Part shown: positions 19,216-33,000 of the stretch, one piece after another
How positions within the stretch are numbered: the first letter of the stretch is position 1
Layout: every line of letters begins with the position of its first letter
NCBI GenBank assembly: GCA_020086605.1
Contig: JACBWW010000052.1
Span: 1,111,456 to 1,175,455 of the forward strand
Direction of reading: 5' to 3'
DNA from: Lanius collurio
Taxonomy: Eukaryota > Chordata > Aves > Passeriformes > Laniidae
DNA: 64,000 bases
The notes under the pieces: model-generated
The model's input: only the letters and a program-made list of their open reading frames with translations
What the model was told of the DNA's origin: nothing
The model's database searches: none
Position numbers and translations under genes: made by a program

Positions 19216-22200
19216 TGCTGGATTGCTTGTGTCATTGCTGTTTGGGTAAGAGAGCATACAAATAAAAGAGAATGTTTGGCTTAAATGTGTAGATAAGATA
19301 TTAACATTGTTTTTTAACCAGGAATTTTTATAATCTACCTGGAAGGTTAAACTGAAATACTAATTTAGGTGTGGTCACAGGGTTAAACTGTTGAGATAGA
19401 TTTGATGTAAGTGTAATTTAGGTATTTTTCCATTCATGGAACATCCTTATGTGCTCACCATATTGGCCCAAATGTTTGGAGAGTGAATATATGGGTAAGG
19501 TAGATAAAATAAGGGATAAAAGGCTATTTAAGGATTTTAGCATGCATGTGTTTGACATTTTCTCAGGTTCTGATTTATTATAAAGACTAAAATATTAAGT
19601 TAGAAACACAAAAAGTGCTCCATTAGAAAGTAAAGCAGGTGTGACTCATCACGGTTTTCTTCATTGATGAAAGTACTTTTGAATTTAACACACAGTCATG
19701 ATTTATAACTCATTATATTTTTCTGGATTAACTGTGACTATCTAAGAAAAGATTTTACAGTGACCAATCAGAGTAAAACCAACAAACAAACCAAAATAAA
19801 CCCCAAATAGTTAATGTTTGTAATTTATCCAAGCTGAATTAGTCTGACACTTAGGTCAATTTCTGTGTTTTTCACAGTAGGATTTTGTTGACTGAATGCA
19901 GAGAGGAGGCATAATAGGAACACAGGAAAGTTGGAATCTGCTGGGTGTGATATTTATCTTAATAATCAGTAGGATCAAATTGAAAGAAAAGTCCTGATCT
20001 CTTTCTGCAGTTCCTTAATGGAAAGGGTTGTTCGTAGTTGTTTGTAGTTGTTTGTAGTCACTGGCAAGTAATGGCAAGGGCCAGATCAGAGCCAGTTGCA
20101 CCTGTGAGTCCATTACAAAATTTTTATCAACCCATCACAGCCATAGCCATAAATTTTTGTAAACACAGAGACATTTTCTGATAATGGCAGAATTGCTTCA
20201 CTGTAACTGCCAAAATATAGACAAAAAAATAAACTGTATGCAAAGATTAATTTCAGCAATAGAAATGCATCCACAGCAAAACTATAAATCGACAAGTATT
20301 TTTATAATGGAAGAATCTATAATAGATGTCATTTTTTTCATCAAGTTTAATCATAATTCCAAGTAACAAATAGAAACAGATTAATTACCTTAATATTCTC
20401 TTGACAATACCAATAGAAACATTTCTTACCCCTCAGTTTTTCCAAAATAAGGTTTGTGTTGGTCTTGCATATGCAATATATTTTACCGTAGTGTCTCCCA
20501 CTATATTTCAGAAAATGGTAACGTCTGTTCTTCTAATCACCTGCACATGCTGCACACTCTCCTTGTCACGTTGCATTTCTTTTTGCTCTGGTATTATAAA
20601 GATCAAAAATTAGTCCATCAACTAATGTTTATTACAGTGGGGTAATTAATGAGATCTAAGTTATTCTCTTTTTTAAGTATTTGAAAATCTTAAAACTCCA
20701 AGAGAAGAGTCTTTATGCAGAGAAGTGCAACTGTACCGCCTTTTTTTTGCCAAAGCCCGCCAAGACCAGACTTGTACCAATGGTACTGTTATGAAGACTC
20801 TTGCACTAACCTTAAATTTTTCCTTGCATCTTCATGTCATCCTTCATCTCCTACATCGTTGTATACATTTGAGAATTGTCTGTTTTGTAATCCACACTGT
20901 AGGAGCCTGACCTGTACCTAGGGATTGTTGTGCTTTGTTTTACAGAGCACAAATAATGACTGAAATAAAACTGAATGCTAGACATTGCTTAGCAAAAAAC
21001 CTGGGAGATTATGGAGGAAGAAATTTTTCAAGCAAAACATGGAAATTCTTCGTCTTTCAGATGCTATTATTGACATGTCAGGAAGACACAAAAACTGACC
21101 CTTGCTATGTGCTTGTTTTACAGGTAAAAGTGGATTGACAACTCTAATCTTATTGTTATCTGTCCTTGTCATACAAATCCACTTTTGTGCCTTGCACACA
21201 ATGTAGTGGCCATACACATGCTTAGTTTATATACAGTCTATATGACAATATTTAATTCAATTTATAGCACAGTTGGATGAGTGGCATTATTTTTGATCAC
21301 AAAAATACTGAGCCAATTCCTCAGGTATTGTAGGTAAGTCCAATGTTTTCAGCAGAAGAATGTCGTTAAAGAGCCTGACATATATTTTACACTAAATGCT
21401 GCATTCTTGTGTCATGTAAAAACACCTGTTTCACAGCTAAGCAGTGTTTCTTGCTACTATCTATTTTTCAAGGAAGCATATATCAAGCTTATGGCACTTT
21501 TGTGAAATACCCACATTAAACCATATGGTAGACAAAACCACTCAGATTAATAATTTATACAAGAGCTGACAGGACTTCTTGCCCTGGCTGGCATTCTCAC
21601 AGTGTGAGCTCTCTTTCTGGGGAAAACTCCCTGCCAAAATTCTCACAGAGCTGGAAGGTGCAATTCAGCCACCCATAAAGTAGTTGTAGAGGGTGTGGCA
21701 TGGGTCAAGCTTTCTGTGCCAGATCTGTCCCCTTGCTTAGCTAGATGCTCCCCTGCAAATCGAATTTCAGGGGGATTAGTGATCTTTTCCCTCGCACCGA
21801 ATATTCCTTAGGACAAAATCTGTTTCATGAAATGAATATTGCAAAGCTCAATTATTAGCAATGTTTCCCCCCTAAAGCTGTCCCCTTAGTTGCTATTTGG
21901 AATTGGAGTTGGTTGTTTTCACATTTTATTTCAAGGAATTCAGATGATACATGTAATCTCTTATTAATGCCTTGGGAAAGTGTATTTCTTGATTATGGTT
22001 TACCTCATGTCTGTTTTACAGATGACTGAAACATAAATGAACTTCATTTTCTTTGCTGGCACATTTATACAGTCCAGGAATAAACCTTCCATCCAAAGAA
22101 CAGTACACATAAGGTTTTGTTCTACAAAGAATGCATGAGTTTAAAAATTAACAAATACTGCAGATACCAAGAGTGTGCTCTGCTTCAGTACATTAGTCTC

Positions 22201-25200
22201 TTATCTTTTACAGAAAAGCCTGAAAACTGAATAAAAACATGCATGCCCAGAGCTCTATTCCTTGGATATTAGCTGTAGAAATATATGAACTTGTTCACAA
22301 TAACCCAGGAAGACTGTACAAGTGCAGCATCAGAGACAACAGATGGCAGCCTTAATCCATGATGTTCCAAGTACTGCAGAAACATCAGCATCTCTTGCCC
22401 CTCACCCAACAAGTCGCAGCTATCTTTCAGCACTTTGTAGGTCAATTTACAAACATGTCCAAAAAGTTTGTTTTGAGGATCTTTTTCTTATACAAGCCTG
22501 GTTTGGTTTGCATCCACCCTGCTATCACTATAAATGGATATTAAGGTGAGGACTGACAGCATCAGGAAGTCAATGCTTTCCTTGCATTTAGTTCAGGAGG
22601 ACACTGCAGGGCTGTTGCAGAGTGAATGTAGAGTATTTGGCACTGTGGACACAGCCTGGTGAGCAAACCCCACATAGATTAGCACACTGAAAACTTTCCT
22701 GGATAGAATTGCCTTAATGGTTCACAGAAGGAGAGAAGCCACGCACCTTATCATCCTTGTCCTTTGCCTGGGCAGCATTCCTTTTGAGGAGGTCACACAG
22801 GAGGGCATGCCTGCCTGCCTTCCCTCAAGTTAAAAAACTTACATAACTAAACAAAATGAATTTTGCTATATGCTGTGACAACTTTCTATGTTTTCTCTCT
22901 GGAAATGCAGGCTAAAAGATAGGTCCTCAAGGCACCCACCACTGAACAGTGATTTTCTTTTCCTGTTCTTATGAACAGAAAGGCTAAGGTTTTCTTCATT
23001 TATGAGAAATAAATTCCTGAAGCAAATTTCTTTCTTCCCCTGCACTTTTACAGGGAATAACATAACTATAAATCTTTCACAGGATTGCTGAGGGGCCTAA
23101 TTAGTTAATAAATCAACTAAATCACTGCTAGCAGAAGCAGCTGTAAGTTTAATCTCCCACTGGTAGTTTGTTCTTCTTTATTCTGTGAGTAGAGTTGTGG
23201 AGCTAACTAACTAACTTTCTTGTGCTTTCTGCATTTGTCCTGCAATGTAGTGTCAGAGCATTTTTGTCACATTGAAACACAACATGCCTCATTATCATAA
23301 CCAAACTTTGGAGCATGATATAGGCTCATATGATTCTTGTCAAAAATGTCTCACTGTCCTCATACATAGATGTATTTCAGACTAGAGTCTGTGTTGTCAA
23401 GAATTGTCATAGTTGCTCCATGGAAAAAATGCTTCTAAATTGCTGAGAGATAATACAGAATTACAACATTCTTGGTTATCATTTACAAGAGTTCCCTTTG
23501 AAATACAGCCAAAGGAATTCTGGTGACAGAATTGATGCAGAATAATATTATATAAGTTATTGTTGGCAAATACAGATATTCTAGGAGGATTATAAGAGGA
23601 AGAAAATATGCAAGATGGTTAATGATAATTGCCCTTGCTAGCCAATCTAATCAAAGCAGCTTAAGAAAAGGGGAAAGAATAAAACGCCATTCACTGTAAT
23701 TCAGGATTTGATTTAGTTTTCTTGTGGCACTGCAAATCAGCTTCACTTGTCAGGCAAAATTTCTGGTTTCCTGTGTTTTGTTATAAGAATTAGTAAATTG
23801 CTTTTTGTAGATCAAACTTTATTAGGTCATTCCTAAAATAAACAGAAACAAATGTCTGATGAACTGGATTCTTCCATGGTTTTCCAAATATGGAATTTGA
23901 TCTTTGCTGTACAATCATCTTGTTACCTGTTGTCTAAATATTTTTCTCAATGTTTTCTGCAGAACATGTTATTTTGCTGGTTTCTGTCTGTGAAAACCAA
24001 CATTTTTTTCATTACTAGGTATAAGGCAGCTGCCACTTGCATTTATGTGCTTATACATGATGGTTTGCAAATACCTTAGGTTTCATTAAACTGCATGTGG
24101 GAGAAGTAACTTATTCCAGAAATACAACTGAGGAGTGAATACTTGGTTTCAAGCCTAAGAAAAATCAGTAATTAGCATATATGTATCTAGATGGTGATAT
24201 CCATCATACAGAAAACACTGTCACTCTGTTGATATTTTATTAGGAATACATTTCTATACACTGCAGCTTTTCAGGCAGAATATTAAACAAAAATAGTCTG
24301 CATCCATTCCACAGTTGGATGCTGTGACACTAAATGGGAGCAATTTATTTCCATTGAAATACACCTTTAACTTTTACTATACAAACTTTGGTTTCATAAA
24401 TTATTCCACCTGTAACTAAGTCTTCTGGATAGCTTTGCAAAACGGATAAAAAAAGACAAGAGCCAAAAGACCAAACCTAAATAAAGCCCCAGTATAAAGA
24501 AAAAGGAAAGAAAGGCAACAAGAAGCACAAACAGACAAGAGACAACGGAGGAAAAATGACCCCCAGACCATAAGAACTTTGTATGCTCAGCTGTGTTGTT
24601 TCAAGAAGAGCAGAATCACCCTGCTCCCCAAAATAATCTTTCTCTATTTTTATGCCCTTTTGCCTATTTTTATTTCCTAGGAAAACAAAGAGAGAGCAGG
24701 AAGTGAATAAGGCATGGCATTATTTATAGCAATGACAGGCAATACCAGTATCTTGCAAGAAAACTATGTGGCAAGCTGCTATTTCTAATGACTGAACCAC
24801 TGCATAGTTTTCAATAATTAAAAAACCCAAATCTAAACCCAACATTACTTTGCAAATAATTTCCTAGCAATTAAGAGCTAAATTAATCAACTCTCTCTGT
24901 GTGCCCTGAATTGTTCACCCAGCTCTGTCAGCTCATCTGCACAATTGTTATTGAGTTCTGATTAATTTCATAAGCATAACTCTAAATTAGAGAGTTTGAT
25001 TAACTGAAATCCAGTAACATAGCTGCTTGGGATTTTTCAGCAAAACATTTTTGTCATGGAAAATACCATTTACTGAAATAAAATACCAGTTTTATGCAGA
25101 AATATGTCATGTTGATAAAGAATTCTTTTGAAGGTCTTCTCAAGTTCAGGACAAAATTTTTATTCAACGAAAGTGATGAGAGAGAGAAAAAGAGGGAAGA

Positions 25201-25404
25201 GGGAAAATGGAGCCTGAACATTGTAGATCAGGGACTTTGCCTATGAGTCTTCCTCATGTCAAAGCCACCAGTTGATTCACTACTCTGAGCTGACTACTAA
25301 ACTTTAAACAGAAATTACTATTTTGATTGACTCTGTTGCTTCCATCATTGGAATTTAATGACACACTACCTGACTATAAACTTTAAATGACCAAAAATAA
25401 ATAC
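19216..25404. other. AT-rich non-coding sequence
   Basis: I see no gene. A short GTAGTTGTTT repeat (three units) lies at about 20033-20060. Short frames near 20715-20921 and 22322-22549 have no recognisable domains. Confidence 0.5.
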
Positions 25405-25545
25405 CATAGAATCACAGAATCAGAAAATATGCTGACTTGGAAGGCACCCACAAGGATTCTTGAGGCCAACTCCTGGCCCTGTACAGAACCATTCCCAAGA
25501 ATGTCACCATGTGTTGAGAGCATGGTCCACATGCTTTGGGCCAAT
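25405..25545 (-). mobile_element. CR1 LINE fragment, minus strand
   Basis: Read on the plus strand it starts with the complement of the CR1 tail (ATAGAATCACAGAATC). It continues with GACTTGGAAGGCACCC and CACCATGTGTTGAGAGCATG, both typical of an inverted CR1 3' end. It is truncated at about 25545. Confidence 0.75.
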
Positions 25546-25739
25546 TTGGTGGTTAAGAATGCTACCAGATGATAAATTGTCTACACCTGGTGAGCTCACA
25601 CAATGCTTGTTCTACCAAAACCACTGGCCTATGGAACTGCAGAATGCTCATTGTGTAAGAAGGAGAACTGGAAGTTCACCAGCCCCAGTACTCTGCCAAC
25701 TCAGCCAGGCCACCTGGAACACTGGGGTCCACAACAACC

Positions 25740-26051
25740 AGGAACCACCAGAGAGATCCTCAAGACAGAAGAATGCCTGCGTAAATGTGTTAATGATTTT
25801 GGGGAAGTTATTATCATATGTATGTTTAGTCTGGGACAATCAGTGAATATGTATGCAAAAAACAGTATGTAAACAGAAAATTTCCTTTACTCAATATGCA
25901 CAGCTTTGGGAGGAGCTATCCCCCCTGTGCATCCAGAAGAATAAAAAGTGTCTGCTTCTTAATGCTACATTGGTGTTAATGAGTTTTTTAATTTACCTTT
26001 TTGTAATTTTTTGTAACAGAAATTTACCTTTTTTAATTTTTTGTAACAGAA
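25740..26051 (+). mobile_element. LTR 3' portion (ERV), plus strand
   Basis: The stretch GCTTTGGGAGGAGCTATCC, then CCCTGTGCATCCAG, AATAAA near 25940 and CTTCTTAATGCTACATTGGT is a pattern I associate with a common avian LTR end. The terminal block ending TTTTTTGTAACAGAA is tandemly duplicated (about 25991-26021 and 26022-26051). The 5' border is unclear. Confidence 0.45.
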
Positions 26052-27264
26052 AGGCATAGTTAGTATTTATAAAAACCAAAACACTTAAACTATCCCTGAA
26101 TGTGTTGTAAAAATCCTCTTACCAATACCTCACTGCTAATCAAAGTAAAAGGAAAAAAGTTCATCATCACGAATTAAAGACTGAATTGGTCCACTCATAA
26201 CTAATAAGACATACATACATTTGTATATTTTTCAGGCATTTTAAAAAATATAATATTCTGCTCGTTCCGCACTAATGAGTTGCGATAGCTAATGAATATA
26301 TCCCAAAGTTGTGTGGGTTTTTTAACTACTGGACTTCTGTACACCCAAGTCTCACCAGTAAATACTCTGTATTATGAATTACACCTGCTGAGAAATCTGG
26401 AAAAATATATGAGCTGGATGACACCATGGTCTGCTGCCCTTTCTTTATGAGAACGTCCTTCTAGCAAGCTCCTATATGTCAGATTGAAAATGGAAATAAC
26501 ATTTCTGTTCTGTCCTTGAGACATAGATCAAACAATATTGTCAGAAGAGAGGTTTCTCTGTCAAACATTCCTTTGATCCCACTGGAGACTGTGCTGCTGA
26601 GCTTGTGTATCCTTTGGATCAGAGAAAGTGCCTCACTATGCTTTGTTAAACTGCTCTGTCTATAGGTTTTGGTGTTGCAACCATGGCATTTACTAGTAAT
26701 AGTGTACAAGGATAAGAAGGGGCTGTTAGTGCACTGTTCCAACAGATTTCATGTTCTTTTCCTGTGGTCTTTTGGGGGATTATTCTTTTATTTGTTTATT
26801 TTTCTCAAGGACCAAATCTAATTATTATATAATTTTTAGGACAAATTATTTAGTTTTATTTGTAGTTAGTGAAGCACTTTTTTTTCTCCTCATTTTTGAA
26901 TGAGGAGAAGACTAGTATTATTGAGAAATTAGCAATCAGAAGAGGGAAGATATTTCCATCCCTTTCAGGAACAGGAACTATATGAATTTAATATGAATTG
27001 CAGCAACTTAGGTACAATGCATTATTCACAAATTCAAAATGCACACATTTTTATGCTGATTTGACCACAATCACACAATTTCTATTTGCTTTTTGCCACA
27101 TCACTAGCATAAACAAATAAACTTTTAATACCAATTGGTGCTACTGATGTGACCATACAGTGAGTGCAAAACTGTAACTGTCTGTTAAGCATACTAAACC
27201 AGCAGTTTTAGTGATAGACTAAGCTGCTTGAGCTTCAAGACCTCATTTAACATATGGCAGAAGT
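26052..27264. other. AT-rich non-coding sequence
   Basis: No gene, RNA or classifiable repeat is visible. Confidence 0.55.
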
Positions 27265-27985
27265 TTCCTGATGCACCAGCATGGGCTGGGAGCTGACCTG
27301 CTGGAGACCAGCTCTACAGAGAAGGACGTGGGGGTCCTGGTGGACAGCATACACTTCCTGAGCCAACAGTACACTTGTGGCCAAGGAAGCCAATAGGATC
27401 CTGGGGCACATTAAGAAGAGCTTGGCCAGCAGGTGGAGGGAGGTGATCCTGCCCCTCTGCTCAGCCCTGGTGAAGCACATCTGGAGTGCTGTGTCCAGTT
27501 CTGAGCTCCTTTGGACAAGAGAGACATGGAGCTCCTGGAGCAGCTCCAGTGGAGGTTACGGGGATGATGAAGGACTGGAGCATCTCTCTTACATGGAAAA
27601 GCTGAGGGAGCTGGGGTTGTTTAGCCTCGAGAAGAGATGACTGAGAGGGGACCCCATCAATGTCTGTCAGTGTCTGCAGGGAGGGGGGCAAAGGATGGAC
27701 CAGGCTCTGCTCAGTGGTGCCAAGCAATAGGACAAGGGCAAAAACAGATGCATGGGAAGTTTCACCTGAACATAAGGAAGATCTTTTCTATGCAGTGAAC
27801 ACACACTGGAACAGATCACCCAGAAAGCGTGTGAAGTCTTCCTCACTGGAGATATTCCAGAACCACCTGGTTGCAATCCTGTGCCATGTGCTCTGGGATG
27901 ACCCTGCCTGAGCAGGGAGAATGGACCAGATGATCCATTGATGTCTCTTCCAAACTGACCCATTCTGGGATTCTGTGATTCTGTG
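27265..27985 (+). mobile_element. CR1 LINE 3' fragment, 0.7 kb
   Basis: This is the longest CR1 piece in the window. It includes the end of the reverse-transcriptase ORF2, degraded but legible (STEKDVGVLVD, ANRILGHIKKSLASR, SFLS-type ending LRELGLFSLEKR). The 3' UTR follows and ends in GATTCTGTGATTCTGTG. Frameshifts and stops show it is dead. It is 5'-truncated, as usual for CR1. Confidence 0.85.
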
Positions 27986-29697
27986 CTAAGAAATGTTTTT
28001 AGTAAGTATATAATACTGCTCTGTTTATATTTATGGTTTCTTTTCTGATTATTGTAGATGGATGGTGTTGGTGTGGTTGCATATGGATAGTACATAGGCT
28101 GTGTCATGTCCTGGGATCTTGATGATCCCAACTGGGCAGCTAGGCAGAGGGTGTGCAACTCTCTCCAAGAGCTCTTGCTGACATGTTGCTGATACTTCTG
28201 CTGCCAGGTGGGAGCTTGTTGCAGTGAGGGGAGCTGGAGAGGAGGTATGCTAAGAAAGAAGGAAGGAATTAGAGATCACTGACTGTTTTGCCTCCACCTG
28301 AAAATAGGATGCAGCCATTCCATGGGTATGAACCACAACAGCTTGGTGACTTGCTGTCCAGGCACCACCTTTGGGCTGATGCTGCTGCAAGATGCATACT
28401 ACACATTTATCCTCCTCAAGGATGCTGAAATTTTTTCCAGTAGCCTTATGGCTTCCAAATGTTCTTAATACATGTTACAACTGGGAAGGAATATGACTGC
28501 ATTCCAAAATTGTAACATGCCTCTGAAATGACCTTTGAAATATTTGCCACTTTCAGGACTATAGATTCCAAAGAAATTTTCGAGTCTAGAAATCACCTGT
28601 GGTGTAATTACCTGAATCATAGCAGTCCCTTCAATGACATCTGACCAATTCAAGCTGTCAGATATTTTAATGAAATAAAAAAGCAGTAAGGAAAAAGAGC
28701 ATTTCTTTGTCTTGTAACAGGGACAAAACAAAAATCTACTTAATCTGTAACTCAGATTGTATGTTTTGTCTTGGACTACAGCTGACAATCAAAATTTGAT
28801 TCAGCTGTAATGCAGATGTATCAGAAGAGCAGCCCTAAGGAGGCTGTAGGTTTTCTCTGCCATGCAGGGTTTTCTCTAGTGACCATATTTTCCGACTCTG
28901 TAGCATAGACTGGGAAGCTGGCTGGAGGCTGTTCCTCACTGATGGATGATAGCATTGTACTCTGGTAGTAGTGCTTTTCTGTATTAGCCCTTGCAATGTA
29001 ATATTGTTTTGTGTTTTTTTGAGACAAAAAGTATATCTTGGGGATTATTTTTCTTCTCAGGGAAGGAGAAGGAATTCACCGGGGTCTCAGTTTACCTGCT
29101 TTTTAAAAATATCTGTTGAGAAGGGATAGTCATGTGTAGAGGATGGTGGGGTGATGTCTGCCTTGTTTCTCAGACATAGAATGCTTCTCTTTTACTTAAG
29201 CAGTTCTTGTTCAGTTTCTTCTAATTTTTATTGTGTAATTGTGTTAATGTGATCTTGTAAATGCCTCCTTTTTAAAGAAAAAATATAATTCAACTTAGAA
29301 AATATAATTTTTGATTTAACCTTCTTGTCACATATTTTTGACTAATGGTTGTGGCATTGGACTTAGGAAATTAAATACAGTTTCAAACTGCTTTCAGAAA
29401 CAAGATAATTTCTTTTGTGCTCCTCAGTTATTGGGGTGAAACATTACTTCCTGCAGCATGGCTCACCAACGTATTATTTACTTTTTCACTTGTCCTATTT
29501 CAAATTTGAAGAAAACTGTGTTAACTAGTGTTGCTGCAAGGGCCGGCAAATCTGAACTAGTATATTACATGCAGCTCTTCTCTGAAAATATTTGCAGTCT
29601 TTTTGAAAACAATTGCCTGCTAGAATGCTTGGATTATTTCCTTGAACCCGGGGATTTGCTCAGTCTTTCTAGCTATGACTTTTGAGAACCCTATATA
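27986..29697. other. AT-rich non-coding sequence
   Basis: No gene is recognised. Short frames at 27667-28158 (partly CR1 antisense) and 28465-29027 show no domain. Confidence 0.5.
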
Positions 29698-29703
29698 AGC
29701 AGC

Positions 29704-29997
29704 TGTGGAGGTGCCTTCCTCTGAAATCCCCAGGGTAGGGACCCTGCAGGTTATGGGTCTGCCTCTATCCCTGTCCCCATGCCAGGTGTGCCCCATACCT
29801 GTTCCTGATTGGGTGGTGTGGGTGCCTGGGAGCCTGGGAAGAGAGCAGGGTCCCATGACTGGGAGTCGGCCTGGGAACTCCAGCCATGTGGCTGGAGGAA
29901 TAAAATAATCCCTGAACATCTACAGAAATATCGCTTCATCTTTCCTTCCAAGTCCATCGCTGTCTTATATGTTGTTGTAAGGATTCCCCACACTACA
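29704..29997 (+). mobile_element. Solo LTR of the element 1 family
   Basis: It begins TGTGGAGG and follows the element 1 LTRs along their whole length, including the AATAAA signal (29899-29904) and the CGCTTCATCTTTCCTTCCAA block. No internal sequence is attached, so it arose by LTR-LTR recombination or as a partial insertion. AGCAGC precedes it (29698-29703) and AGCAAC follows (30001-30006), a 5 of 6 target-duplication match. Confidence 0.85.
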
Positions 29998-30006
29998 AAA
30001 AGCAAC

Positions 30007-33000
30007 ATCTTTCCTATACTGGAAAAAATGTTATTTTCTGTGTCTAAAGTCAGTAAGAAGTTGCAGATAGAGATTCTTTTGGAGGTCTACAGGGAAGACC
30101 ATTAGTCCTTTTCATGCTCTACCACCCTGGAAGGTATATCCTTAACCACTTTTGCAATCAGAACAAACTGCCAAGGCATCTGAACTCCTCAACTTAAGCC
30201 AGCTCAAGCCACAGCTGAAATAGATAATAGGCAGAAATCTGTGTCCTTTCCATGTGCCAGACAAGAATGAGTGGTGCAAACAGGCGTATGCCTGGTGCCT
30301 AACATGGTGCCAGCACCAGAGGTGCAAGCAGGCACAGAGGGCATTGTGGACAGGCAATGATGAGAAAGGATTTCAGAGACTGGAACTGCCAGGAAAAAAT
30401 ATCAGCTGACAGGTGGGAATTGAGGGGGAAGAAAGAAAAGGAGGTCTTCTGATGGGCAAGTGGTCTGTAGGAAGAAAGAAAAGTAAATTTTCATCCTAGG
30501 CTTTTAGGAGACTCTTGTTTCTCTTGAAAATTTTCTTCTCTCCCATACTACCTGCTTTTTCAGCTGTAACAGACCACATCCTGCTCCAGTGGAAACCTCA
30601 GATCAGTCTTACTGTCTTGGTCTGTTCCACCACCGAAACTGAGTTTTGCCTACACAGTTCACAAACCCTGAACTGACATTGAATATGACTTTCAAGAAAC
30701 TATATCAACAAACCTGGCCTGGTTTTGGTTATTTCCATAAGTATACTCAATTTGTTGAAAACTAATCTTTTAAAGTAATATTTAAGTTAGATTTCCTGAT
30801 TGTTTAGACTATTACTGAAGTCATCATATCTATATTTGTGCATATTCATATTTGTACAGAGAGCTTTATCTCCCATATTCCCTGTTGCAATGTTTTGTAG
30901 GTCATCGGAAAACTTCTCATTGAGTTTCTGCAAACACAGTCAGTATCTATGGAGCTTTCATATCAAGTAACAAACTGGATAACATATATTTTGTAGATGT
31001 AAATATATTTTTTTCTATGTATTTGTTGAAATATGGATGCATGAATAAGCTAGTCTTTGGAAAGAGAATTATCCACTTTCATCTCAAACTGAGTTTTGTG
31101 ACATTGGTTGTCCCCACTTTTATTAATAACCTTATGACAAAATTGTTTTCAAATCCAACTGAGGCATCTGTTGTCTATTTATTTGATTCTAAATATCAAA
31201 ACTATTATTTGAAATTTCTAGCAAAAAAAATTATTTTTGCAATATTTTAAACCATAGTAATTGCTGGTTCAAGTCTGTTCTCATATTATAAGAAAAATTC
31301 TGTGTTTTTGTGTAAAAGTGAAAAAATACTTTAGAATCACATGAAACTGGAAAATATGTCATACCTCCTCCATCAATTATTCAAATAACTTCAGATAATC
31401 TGTAGTTACTAAAACAGAATTTCTCATTTGCATATAAAAAGAGCACATAATCCAGTTAGCAACCAGATTTCTTTCTTAAACACTGTGGCACTGTGGCAAA
31501 TCCATTTGATTCTGCACTAGTCCCCTCAGAAATAAATTTACCACATATAACCAATAATTTTAAAGGTTTAGCCACTGAAATCTTCATGTCCTTTGCCTTA
31601 ATTTCTTATTTAGTTTATCTTAAGAGTGCTTATCATGCTCCCATATGGACTTCTCAACCAGTAATCCAGCTGTCTTTGAGTAGTGGGTATTGGATGCTAA
31701 AATTTAAACAATAGAACATATTTAACCAGCTGTCTTACAACCTTAGTAAATATAGATTTTACTGTGCCTTCCTAAATAAAAATGCATTATTGACACTATG
31801 ATAAAAATAAAAAATAATCAAAACATGCAACCTATTGAAATTACTTTCTGTTCTTAAATACAGATGACTTATTTTTATAGGACTAAGTGGAGGGTATTTG
31901 ACTGAATCTAAATTTGGCACCTTGATTACCAATTGTGCAGTCATCTGCTTTGTGCCACCTACTGGTCTACTCACTATTCTGTAATATTACATAATTGTTT
32001 TCTCCTCGTGAAACTACTTCTGTGCCTCTAAGATGTTTACTAATTTGGGCAGCCTTTATTACTTGTTGATCTGGGGTTATGTATACATTGATGCCATTAG
32101 ATGTCATTCATAAGACTGAAAAGCAGGGAGAAGAAACATTGAGCAAAAAATGCAGCTTTTAGTCAACTGTGTATTTTCTCTGATTGCGAAGCAAGCTTTG
32201 TAGCCTTCATGTCTTGATAAATGTCTCTTTGGGATGACTGCTTTATTGGCTATGCTATAAGCTGGTTGTAGGAAAGACCTCTCATTGTAGTCAATTCCTG
32301 TGTGTTTGAACAGTGACAAGAACATGGAAAGGGTGGTTCTTATTATGGGTTATAACTGAAGCCATAGAAACATTTAGTAGCAATTTATTAACCTTATAAT
32401 TAATATATTTATGAAACTATTTGTTGACAGGTTTGAATATTGAAAACTGTAGGCCACCCATCCTCAGGCAAGCTGTAACATATACTTATTTGCTAAATAT
32501 AAAGTGATACACTTGTCTACATTTTTTGGGGGCTTGAACCTAGAAGCAGGTCTTGCAAAATGTTTTCTGAAAATAAGTAAAATCACCAGTATTTTCTGCT
32601 GTGCTGTACTGTCTAGAAGGATGTGGTCAATCTGTTGCTGGTGTTATTCTTTTGAGCAATACTCAATCAATTTTCTTCTTTTTTTTCATAACTGGCTTCT
32701 ACTTGTTAAAAATGTTACTGAGATTGGGATACACCCTACTTAATGACTAATTCCTACCTATTGCAACTTTTTGTCACTTAAAACTCTGGCTTATAGCTGC
32801 AGATAGTTAAGACTCTTCAAATAGAAAAGTTTTGAAATTCTTACATTATCTTGCCTCAATTCCTCTTATTGTAATTTCTGATGCTTTCTGACAGTTACTT
32901 TAAGCTGACAATTCACTTTAAGGCAGTTTTTCTGATTGTATTTTTTCCACAACAGCAGACAGAAAATTTATTTTAAAATGCTGTTCTGTATATAAGAATT

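Noticed and set aside
29686..29703. CTATATAAGC as a TATA promoter next to the solo LTR
   Set aside because: Such motifs are frequent in AT-rich DNA and there is no associated gene.
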